Source: CAZKTF01 sp964555565 | Lineage (GTDB): Bacteria; Planctomycetota; JAJSAM01; JAKLKS01 | DNA length: 15,185 bases | Assembly (NCBI GenBank): GCA_964555565.1 | Contig: CAZKTF010000067.1 | Location: 1-15,185 of the forward strand | Direction of reading: 5' to 3' | Shown here: piece by piece, positions 6,115 through 13,065 of the stretch | How the letters are laid out: each line of letters begins with the position of its first letter | Numbering within the stretch: the first letter of the stretch is position 1 | Program-made: the position numbers and the translations under genes | Notes under the pieces: generated by a model | Database searches by the model: none | Seen by the model: only the letters and a program-made list of their open reading frames with translations | What the model was told of the DNA's origin: nothing

Positions 6115-9100
6115 ATGAGACTCCTCGCCGCGGCGCTCCTGGCACTCCTCGCCGCGGGGGGATGCCGGAAGCAGGACGCCCCGCCCCCGGGGCCCGGCCC
6201 CGCGAAGGCCCCGCGCCCCCTCGTCGTCCCGAAGCCCGGCGTGGACCCGGCGAAGGTCCCCCGGCTCTTGGCCCTCCTCAACCGCGGCCTCGCGCGGCTC
6301 GAGCAGTACGACTACGGCTCGGCGGCCGCGGAGCTCGCCCGGGCGGTCGAGACCGCGCCGGGCTTCTACCCGGCGCAGCTCGACTACGGCATCGCGCTGG
6401 TGAACCTCCGCCAGCCGGAGCAGCAGGGGGCGGCCGAGGAGGCCCTCCGGATCGCGGCGGCCCTGGAGCCGCGGGAGGCCGCCCCGTGGTATCTCCTCGG
6501 CCTCCACCTCCGCGAGGGGGTCTCCCCCCCCCGCGTCGGGGAGGCGGAGGTCGCGTTCCGGAAGGCGGTGGAGCTGGCCCCGGGGGACGCGGACGCCCAC
6601 GTCCGGCTCGGGATGCTCCTCGGGGACCTGGGCAGGACGGAGGACGCCGAGAAGGAGCTGGACCGCGGGGTGGAACTCGCGCCGACGCTCGGCGCGGCGC
6701 TCTACCAGCGGGGCCAGAAGCGGATGCAGCTCGGTCGCGAGGAGGAGGGGCGCCGGGACCTGGCCGCCTTCGCGAAGATGGAGGCCGCGTCCCGCGCGGA
6801 CCGCCGCGACTCCGCCTACGGCTTCCAGGGCCCCCTCGCCGAGGCGGTCCGCGACTTCGACCGCTGGCTCTCCCCGCCCGTCCCGGTCCCCGCGGCCACC
6901 GTCCTGTTCGCGGAGAAGCGCGGGGCCCTGGACGACGCCGCCGACCCGGGCGGCACGTTGGCGCTCGCCGACCTCGACGGGGACGGGCGGCTCGACCTCC
7001 TCCTCGGCGGGAGGGCCTGCGGCTGGCGGGCGGGGATGGGGGACGGGACCTTCTCGCCCCTCGTCCGCCTCCCCGGCGCCCCCGCGGGGCCGGCCGGCGA
7101 CCTGGCGGCGGGGGACCTGGACGGGGACGGCGCGCTCGACGTCGTCGCGGGCGGGGTTGGGATCGTCTTCGCCGCCGGGAAGGCCCCGCGCCGGGCCGAC
7201 CACCCCGGAAAGGACGCCCCGGGACGGCGGATGATCGCCGACCTCGACGCCGACTCCGACCTGGACCTCGTGGCGGGCCGGGAGGTCCTCCTCAACGACG
7301 GCCGCGGGAACCTCGCCCCGGCGAAGGAGGCGGCGCTGCCGCCCGCCCCCTGGGAGCCGTTGTTCCTCGAGGACCTCGACGACGACGGGTTCCCCGACCT
7401 CGGGGGCGAGACCGACTGGGTGCGCAACCTCCGGGGAGGCGACTTCGGCGAGAGGCCCTTCCTCCCGGCGGCGGCGCAGGAGCGCGTCCGCGCCGCGCGG
7501 GAGGGGAAGCTCCTCGCGGAGCAGGACTTCGACGGGGACGGCTTCCCCGACCGGCTCTACACCCTCGGGGACGGTCTCACGATCCAGCGGGGGGAGGCGC
7601 GCCCCGCGGCGCCCGGGGGGATGCGACCCCATCCGATCCCGCTCCCGTCCGAGAAGGGGCCGACCCGGGCCGCCGTCCCGGGGGACCTCGACGGGGACGG
7701 GGACCTCGACCTGGTGCTCGCGCAGGCCGGGGGGCTGAAGGTGTTCCTCAACACCGGGAACGCGGGGCCCCGGATGCTCCGGCTGCGCCTCGGCGGCGTG
7801 CGCAACGCCAACGGACGGCAGTTCGGGTGGACCAACGACCGCGGCGTCGGGACCCGGGTGGAGGTCTTCGTCGGGCGGCGCCGCGCGCGGCAGGCCATGG
7901 GCCTCGACCGCGGGTTCGAGGGGAGGCCGCCCCCGGACGAGCTCGACTTCGGCCTCGGGCCCGAGGGGAAGGCCGACCTGGTCTCGCTCCGCTGGACCGA
8001 GGGGGTGATCCAGGCGGAGGTGGACGTCGAGGCCGGCCTCCGCCGGATCGACGAGGTGCAGCGCAAGGCCGCCTCCTGCCCGGTGGTCTTCGCCTGGGAC
8101 GGGGAGCGGTTCGCCTTCGTGGCGGACTGCATGGGCGGGGGAGGCCTCGGGTTCTTCGTGGCCCCCGGGGTCTACGGGCCGCCCGACCCCACGGAGCGGG
8201 TCCGGATCCCGGGGGCGCTGCTGCGGCCGCGGGAGGGTTGCTACGAGGTCCGCCTCCACGAGCCGCTCGAGGAGGTGGTCTACGTCGATCGCCTCGCGCT
8301 CGTCGCGGTGGACCACCCGGAGGGGACCGAGGTCTACCCCGACGAGAGGTTCGGCGGGGCCCCGCCCGCGCCCGGGGACGGGGTCTACCTCCACGCCGCC
8401 GCGGACCGGGTCTTCCCCGTCGCCGCGCGGGACTCGCGGGGCCGGGACGCGCTGGCCGCGCTCCGCGAAGTCGATCGGGTCTACGTGGAGGACTTCGACC
8501 TCCACCGCGACCTCCTCGGGTTCACGGCGGCGGACCACGCCATCGAGCTGGACTTCGGGGACCGGGTCCCGCCCCCGCGGCCCGGGGAGCGGCTCGTCCT
8601 GTTCCTCGACGGGTGGATCGAGTACGGCTACTCGCGCACCTTCTACGCCGCCGCCGGCGCCGGGGTCGCGGCGGTCTCGCCGGTCCTGGAGGTCCCCGAC
8701 GGCCGCGGGGGCTGGAGGACGGCGATCCCGGACATCGGGTACCCGGCCGGCACGCCGCGCACGATGACCTTCGACGTCACGGGGGTCGTGGGGCCCGGGG
8801 CCCCGCGCTTCCGGGTCCGCACCAACCTCGAGATCTACTGGGACCGGGCCTGGCTGGCCGTGGACCGCGGGGAGGGGGGGCTCAGCCGCACGCGCGCCGC
8901 GCCCGCGTCGGCGGTCCTCCGGTTCGCCGGGTTCCCGCGCGAGGTCTCCCCGGACGGCAGGCTCCCGAAGGTCAACGACTACCGCCTCATGGACCCGGGC
9001 GTGCCCGGGTTCAAGAGGATGCGCGGGGCCTACACGCGCTACGGGGACGTCCTGCCCCTCGTCCGCGACGCGGACGACCGCTCCGCCGTGTTCGGCAACG

Positions 9101-9351
9101 GCGAGGAGGTCGCCCTCCGGTTCCGCGTCTCCGACTTCCCGCCCCTCCCGCGCGGCTGGGTCCGCGACTTCCTCCTCGAGACCGAGGGGTGGTGCAAGGA
9201 CATGGACCCCTACACGGCGACGCCCGGGACCGTGGAGCCGCTCCCCTTCCGCGCCATGTCCGCGTACCCCCCGCCGCCGGGGGAGGAGTACCCGGACGAC
9301 GAGGCCCACAGGGCGTGGAGGCGGGAGTACAACACGCGCGTGGTGCGCTAG
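6115..9351 (+). CDS. Large lipoprotein: TPR, FG-GAP propeller, ASPIC-like region and unrecognised C-terminal tail
   Basis: The protein is 1078 aa from the ATG at 6115. The N-terminus MRLLAAALLALLAAGGC gives a lipoprotein signal with Cys17 as the lipidation site. Residues about 45-225 form TPR-like repeats (AELARAVETAPGF, AFRKAVELAPGDADAHVRLG, ELDRGVELAP). FG-GAP loops follow at about 286 (DLDGDGRLDL), 336 (DLDGDGALDV), 375 (DLDADSDLDL), 420 (DLDDDGFPDL), 469 (DFDGDGFPDR) and 524 (DLDGDGDLDL). Residues about 553-640 are a divergent ASPIC/UnbV-like region (GVGTRVEV, LDFGLGP, LRW.EGV). The last 425 residues, starting at CPVVFAWDGERFAFVADC (655-672), are beta-rich and match nothing I can name, although similar tails occur in some TPR/FG-GAP proteins. 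A nine-base C run lies at 6524-6532. Likely an outer-membrane or surface lipoprotein made with the preceding propeller protein. Confidence 0.88.
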   Translation: MRLLAAALLALLAAGGCRKQDAPPPGPGPAKAPRPLVVPKPGVDPAKVPRLLALLNRGLARLEQYDYGSAAAELARAVETAPGFYPAQLDYGIALVNLRQPEQQGAAEEALRIAAALEPREAAPWYLLGLHLREGVSPPRVGEAEVAFRKAVELAPGDADAHVRLGMLLGDLGRTEDAEKELDRGVELAPTLGAALYQRGQKRMQLGREEEGRRDLAAFAKMEAASRADRRDSAYGFQGPLAEAVRDFDRWLSPPVPVPAATVLFAEKRGALDDAADPGGTLALADLDGDGRLDLLLGGRACGWRAGMGDGTFSPLVRLPGAPAGPAGDLAAGDLDGDGALDVVAGGVGIVFAAGKAPRRADHPGKDAPGRRMIADLDADSDLDLVAGREVLLNDGRGNLAPAKEAALPPAPWEPLFLEDLDDDGFPDLGGETDWVRNLRGGDFGERPFLPAAAQERVRAAREGKLLAEQDFDGDGFPDRLYTLGDGLTIQRGEARPAAPGGMRPHPIPLPSEKGPTRAAVPGDLDGDGDLDLVLAQAGGLKVFLNTGNAGPRMLRLRLGGVRNANGRQFGWTNDRGVGTRVEVFVGRRRARQAMGLDRGFEGRPPPDELDFGLGPEGKADLVSLRWTEGVIQAEVDVEAGLRRIDEVQRKAASCPVVFAWDGERFAFVADCMGGGGLGFFVAPGVYGPPDPTERVRIPGALLRPREGCYEVRLHEPLEEVVYVDRLALVAVDHPEGTEVYPDERFGGAPPAPGDGVYLHAAADRVFPVAARDSRGRDALAALREVDRVYVEDFDLHRDLLGFTAADHAIELDFGDRVPPPRPGERLVLFLDGWIEYGYSRTFYAAAGAGVAAVSPVLEVPDGRGGWRTAIPDIGYPAGTPRTMTFDVTGVVGPGAPRFRVRTNLEIYWDRAWLAVDRGEGGLSRTRAAPASAVLRFAGFPREVSPDGRLPKVNDYRLMDPGVPGFKRMRGAYTRYGDVLPLVRDADDRSAVFGNGEEVALRFRVSDFPPLPRGWVRDFLLETEGWCKDMDPYTATPGTVEPLPFRAMSAYPPPPGEEYPDDEAHRAWRREYNTRVVR
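7623..7660 (+). repeat. Possible in-frame remnant of a dispersed repeat (peptide RPHPIPLPSEKG)
   Basis: Within the lipoprotein gene, between FG-GAP motifs 5 and 6, the sequence encodes RPHPIPLPSEKG. Peptides of the form PHPxPLPxGEG are a familiar by-product of translating dispersed palindromic repeats of GC-rich bacteria. The DNA ends in GAGAAGGGG and starts in CGACCCCATCC, giving a weak inverted repeat. There is only one copy in the window, so this is suggestive only. Confidence 0.35.
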
Positions 9352-12300
9352 TTGTTCTCCGCGCCGTTGCTGAGGCCGCTCGAGCCGGCGCTGCCGTCGG
9401 GGTCGATCCAGTCCCGGAACATGTTGAGCTGGAACTGCTGGAGACTCGACCCGCCCTTGGGCATGACCCCGTTGTTGAGCTGGGAGTAGAGGTAGGAGTT
9501 CGTCGTGTCGTTGGGCTTCACGCGGAGGAGGGAGGAGCCCACCGACGCGACGTTGTAGAGGTACGTCGTGTACACCGTGCTCGAACTCCCGTTTAGGGCG
9601 AGTCCTCCGGAGGCCGTCGAGTTGTGGCAGAGGGACGTGTTGCAGGTGCTGCTGTTGAGGATCGTGTAGATGTGGCTCGCGTAGGACGGGTAGGCGAGCA
9701 GGGTCACGGTCTTCCGGGCGCTCGACTCCACGGTGTCGCCGGCCGTGACGCCGATGGCGTAGACCCCCCCGGTGTCGTCCGTCGTGGAATTCGGGGTCGG
9801 GCACTTGAAGTCGATCGACCCCCCCGCGGTACTGGAGAGGACGATGGACTCGCCGAGCTTCCCGCTCACCACGGTCCAGGAGAAGGTGAGCGTGTCCCCG
9901 TCGGCGTCCGTCGCCGGCGTAATCGAGAGCGTCGCCTTGTCCTCGCCCGCCGAGCCCTTGTTGTAGATGACCTTCACCTTGGTGGCGGAGATGTCGTTCA
10001 GGACGGGGGCGCGGTTGGGGACGAAGTCCACGTCCCGGGTGACCGGCCCCAGGGAGTCGGTCACCGTCACCCGGAAGTGCATCCTCCGGTTCGCGATGGA
10101 CATCGCGGAGTAGGTGGGGACCGTGAAGCTCGCCGTCCTCGTGTTCCCGTTGGAGAGCGTCGCGGTGAGGGCGTCGCCGGGGAGCTGCTGCCACTGGTAG
10201 GCGAGCGAGGCGTCGTCCGGGTCCGTCGTCCCGGTCGCGTCGAGCAGCACGAGGGAGAGGGGCGCCGCCGCGGGCGGCGTGACGACCGTCGTGAGCGCGG
10301 GCGGCTGGTTGAGGGTGACCGTGACGTCGCTCGTGCCCAGGCCGTTCGCGGTGCCCGTCCCGTCGTCCACGGTGACGCGGAAGACGAGGGGGCCCGAGGC
10401 CACGGGGGCGGTGAAGGAGGCGTTGGCCAGCGTCCCGCCCACGATGACGACCGGCGGACCCGAGAGCTGCGACCAGGAGTAGGAGACGCTGTCCCCGTCG
10501 GGGTCCGTCGCGACGCTGGTCAGGGAGACCGCGGCGCCCGGCCGGACCGTCGGCGTGGGGGTGCCCGCGGTCACCTGCGGCGGCAAGTTCGCGCGGAGGT
10601 TCGTGAAGGTCACCGTCACCTTGTCGGAGAGGCTCGGGGTCCCGAGGTCGTCCGTGACCACGAGCGAGAACGTCATCGGGCGGTCGGGGGTGAGCGAGGA
10701 GAGCGTGGTCGGGACCGTGAACTGCGGCGACGGGTCCGTCGCGACGAAGGACCCGTCGCGGGCGGCGACGTCGTAGAAGTCCAGGCCCGAGGTCTGCGTC
10801 CACTGCCACGCGACGATCGCCTGCCCGGGGGGCGCCATGGACCCTGCGGAGGAGAAGGTGATCAGGGCACCCGGGTTCCCGGAGCGGTCCGGGCCCGCGT
10901 CCGCCACGGGGGACGGGAGCGTGCCGCTCACCACGGTGGCGTAGTCGGGCGGGCCGTACTTCCGGCCGTCCTGGACCATGAGCAGGAAGCGCATGACGGC
11001 GCTGCCGCCCGGGGCCATGGCGTTGCGGACCGCGCCCGCCCCGGTCATGGCGGCGTCCGTCCCGGACAGCTGGAGCCACTCGTAGGAGCCGATCGTCCCG
11101 TCCGGGTCGATGCTGCCGGAGCCGTCCAGCGAGAAGGCCTGCGAGACCGGCACCGTGCGGACCCCGCCCGCGGCGGGATAGGGCGTCGCGTTGTTCGCGT
11201 ACTCGGGGGAGACGAGGACCTGGACCTCGTCCGCGGCGGCCGTGTCGCCCTCCACGGCGAGCCGGAAGCGCAGGCTCGCGGCCTTCTTGGGCGCGGAGAA
11301 GGAGGCCACGGGGCCGGCGGTCCCCGCGAGCGTGAGCGTGGCGGTGTCGGAGTCCACCCGGGTCCAGGCGAAGCCCGAGGGTCCGCCGCCCGCGGCGGAG
11401 CGCGACCGGGCGCCGGAGAGGAAGACCGACTCCTGCCGGCCCACGAGTATGGGCGCCCCGGCATCGGCCACGGGCCCGGTGCCGCCGGCGACGACGATCA
11501 CCCGGTCGGGGGGCGACTCGGTCACGCCGTCGTGGACGCGGAGCTCGAACACGTAGGTGCCCGGGGAGGACGGCGTGAACCCGGTGGAGGAGCCGAAGGG
11601 GGTGGCGAGGGACGCGGGGGGTCCGGAGAGCTGGGTCCAGCGCCAGGTGAGTGCGTCCCCGGCGTCAATGTCGAAGGAGCCGCTCCCGTCCATCGTGACC
11701 AGGGCGCCGGTGTTCACCCCCTGGCTCGCGCCGCCGTAGGCGACCGGGAGCCGATCGACCTCGAGGATCGCGAGCGCGGGCCGCGAGGGGCCCGCGGGGG
11801 TCGTGACGACGAGCTGCCACGCGCGCGTCCCCGCGGTGCTCGGGGCGGTGAAGGAGGGAGTGGCCGTGGTGTTCCCGACCAGGGAGACCGGGTCGCCGCT
11901 CACCTGCTCCCACCGGAGGGTGGCGCCCCCCGAGGACCCGGTCCCGTCGAAGGCGCCGGGGGTCCCCGGGGCCGCCACGACGGGCGGTCCGGTCTCGGCC
12001 ACGGGGAGGGAGGGATCGACCTTGGGCTTCTTCGCGGCGACCTTCACCGACAGGGAGTAGCCGCCGGTCCCGGCGGCGCTCCCCACGCGGACCCTGTAAT
12101 CCCCGAAGTAGGGGAGCGGGAGGTTCTTCACCGTGATGCTGTCGTCCTTGCCGACCTTGCGGTAGGGGGCGAGGTCGAGGGCCGCCCCGGAGGGGAGCAG
12201 GACGGACAGGCTCGGCCCGAAGCCGCTCCCCTTGGCGGGCTTGACGACGATGGTCGCGAAGCCGTTCTCGGGGGCGTCCATCGTGTAGCTGTCGATCTCG

Positions 12301-12773
12301 GAGGAGCTCCCGATGGTCGCCGTGGGGACGGAGAAGCCCTTGGAGGGCTTCCCCTTCACCGCGATCGTGAACGCCCCGGAGGTGCCGGGGTCCCCGGTGA
12401 CGAGGAGCTTGTAGAGGCCCGTCGAGGGGATCGGGATGTTCCCGATCGTGAGGGACCCGCCCTTCACCTTCTGCGTCGCCCCCTGGGCCACCAGGGCCGC
12501 CTCGTTCAGGGTGGTCCCGTCGGGGCGCCGCAGCGCGAGGTGGGGGATGAGCGTGACCCCCCTGGCGGCCTTGACCTGGGCGCTCACCGCGGTGACGCCC
12601 TTCGGGAGGAGCACGCCGACGACCGTCGCCCTGCCGCCCTCGGCGACCTCGGCGGACCCGCTCCCCCCCAGCGGGAACACCAGGTCCACGGAATCGGCCC
12701 CGGCCGGGAGACCGGAGGCGAGGAGGGCCACGGGGAGGGCGAGCAGCGCGAGCGCGCGCCGGACGCTGGGCAT
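9348..12773 (-). CDS. Secreted PKD-repeat protein with PPC-like N-terminus and C-terminal CX4CH heme domain
   Basis: The protein is 1141 aa from the ATG at 12773, with GGAGG 9 nt upstream (plus-strand 12783-12787). A signal peptide spans residues 1 to about 26 (RR, Leu/Ala core, AGA-DS). Residues about 28-245 form two PPC-like beta domains, each ending in a GxYxLxVxG-type strand. Eight PKD/Ig-like domains follow, at roughly 258-340, 341-428, 432-522, 525-617, 621-725, 728-822, 823-917 and 919-1027, with repeated marks such as W.W.QLSGPP, D.DGD.L.YSW and F.L.V.DG. The last 114 residues hold CNTSLCH (1044-1050), a CX4CH heme-binding motif, with MP at 1104-1105 as a possible distal Met ligand and a closing FRDWIDPDG. 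This layout resembles heme domains in surface proteins of Planctomycetota and Myxococcota. The stop codon shares CTAG with the convergent gene. Probably cell-surface; adhesion or electron transfer are both possible. Confidence 0.88.
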   Translation of the reverse strand: MPSVRRALALLALPVALLASGLPAGADSVDLVFPLGGSGSAEVAEGGRATVVGVLLPKGVTAVSAQVKAARGVTLIPHLALRRPDGTTLNEAALVAQGATQKVKGGSLTIGNIPIPSTGLYKLLVTGDPGTSGAFTIAVKGKPSKGFSVPTATIGSSSEIDSYTMDAPENGFATIVVKPAKGSGFGPSLSVLLPSGAALDLAPYRKVGKDDSITVKNLPLPYFGDYRVRVGSAAGTGGYSLSVKVAAKKPKVDPSLPVAETGPPVVAAPGTPGAFDGTGSSGGATLRWEQVSGDPVSLVGNTTATPSFTAPSTAGTRAWQLVVTTPAGPSRPALAILEVDRLPVAYGGASQGVNTGALVTMDGSGSFDIDAGDALTWRWTQLSGPPASLATPFGSSTGFTPSSPGTYVFELRVHDGVTESPPDRVIVVAGGTGPVADAGAPILVGRQESVFLSGARSRSAAGGGPSGFAWTRVDSDTATLTLAGTAGPVASFSAPKKAASLRFRLAVEGDTAAADEVQVLVSPEYANNATPYPAAGGVRTVPVSQAFSLDGSGSIDPDGTIGSYEWLQLSGTDAAMTGAGAVRNAMAPGGSAVMRFLLMVQDGRKYGPPDYATVVSGTLPSPVADAGPDRSGNPGALITFSSAGSMAPPGQAIVAWQWTQTSGLDFYDVAARDGSFVATDPSPQFTVPTTLSSLTPDRPMTFSLVVTDDLGTPSLSDKVTVTFTNLRANLPPQVTAGTPTPTVRPGAAVSLTSVATDPDGDSVSYSWSQLSGPPVVIVGGTLANASFTAPVASGPLVFRVTVDDGTGTANGLGTSDVTVTLNQPPALTTVVTPPAAAPLSLVLLDATGTTDPDDASLAYQWQQLPGDALTATLSNGNTRTASFTVPTYSAMSIANRRMHFRVTVTDSLGPVTRDVDFVPNRAPVLNDISATKVKVIYNKGSAGEDKATLSITPATDADGDTLTFSWTVVSGKLGESIVLSSTAGGSIDFKCPTPNSTTDDTGGVYAIGVTAGDTVESSARKTVTLLAYPSYASHIYTILNSSTCNTSLCHNSTASGGLALNGSSSTVYTTYLYNVASVGSSLLRVKPNDTTNSYLYSQLNNGVMPKGGSSLQQFQLNMFRDWIDPDGSAGSSGLSNGAENN

Positions 12774-12782
12774 GGAGGGGAA

Positions 12783-12787
12783 CCTCC
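12783..12787 (-). promoter_or_regulatory. Ribosome binding site of the PKD protein gene
   Basis: The minus strand reads GGAGG here, 9 nt before the ATG at 12773. An in-frame GTG 24 nt further upstream would place this Shine-Dalgarno inside the coding region, so the ATG is preferred. Confidence 0.6.
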
Positions 12788-12841
12788 GGATGGACACTCG
12801 GTGGAAGTTCAGCCCCCGTCCCGCGGCGGGGTACGCCCCCA

Positions 12842-12847
12842 AGTATA
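12842..12847 (-). promoter_or_regulatory. Possible -10 element for the PKD protein gene
   Basis: The minus strand reads TATACT, five of six bases matching the sigma-70 consensus and a rare AT-rich spot in this region, about 70 nt before the ATG at 12773. At a 17-nt spacing the upstream hexamer reads ACTCCG, which is not a recognisable -35. Treat as a weak candidate. Confidence 0.25.
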
Positions 12848-12892
12848 CCCTGTTCTCCGGTATCCGGAGTGGGTCGTCTGCCGTGGACGAAC

Positions 12893-12970
12893 GGCGGGTA
12901 GGGGCATGGGTAGGGGCAGGGGAGAACCCCTTCGAGGTTGCCCGCACCCTTGCCCCTACCCTTGCCCGCC
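12893..12970. repeat. Inverted array of G-rich hexamers (GGGTAG / GGGCAN)
   Basis: The left arm (12893-12924) reads GGC followed by alternating units GGGTAG, GGGCAT, GGGTAG, GGGCAG and a final G-run. The right arm (12945-12970), read in reverse complement, is GGC, GGGCAA, GGGTAG, GGGCAA, GGGTG. The arms pair as GGCGGG (12893-12898) with CCCGCC (12965-12970) and GGGTAGGGGCA (12908-12918) with 12951-12961; the left arm has one extra hexamer. The four regularly spaced G-runs on the plus strand, mirrored on the minus strand, also meet the pattern for G-quadruplexes. It lies between the divergent PKD and acs genes. Confidence 0.8.
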
Positions 12971-13051
12971 TCTGCTGCGATAGGCGCACCCACTCGATTC
13001 GGCGAGGAGCCGGTTACCATCCCCCCTCCCCGGGGGCGGCCTCCCGGGGTG

Positions 13052-13060
13052 GGAGGGAGG
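13052..13060 (+). promoter_or_regulatory. Ribosome binding site of acs
   Basis: GGAGGGAGG ends 5 nt before the GTG at 13066. It fixes the acs start, since the open frame runs more than 600 nt further upstream, through the repeat and into the antisense of the PKD gene. Confidence 0.65.
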
Positions 13061-13065
13061 ACCGC

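Noticed and set aside
611..6145. A single 1844-aa minus-strand gene covering the diheme protein and more
   Set aside because: Only the part after the GTG at 3358 looks like protein. The upstream part reads antisense through the FG-GAP gene and the palindrome array, and includes a repeat-derived Gly/Thr/Pro run.
5920..11079. 1719-aa minus-strand ORF
   Set aside because: It is an antisense and out-of-frame shadow of the FG-GAP genes and the PKD gene; the real frames there carry DxDGDG and PKD motifs.
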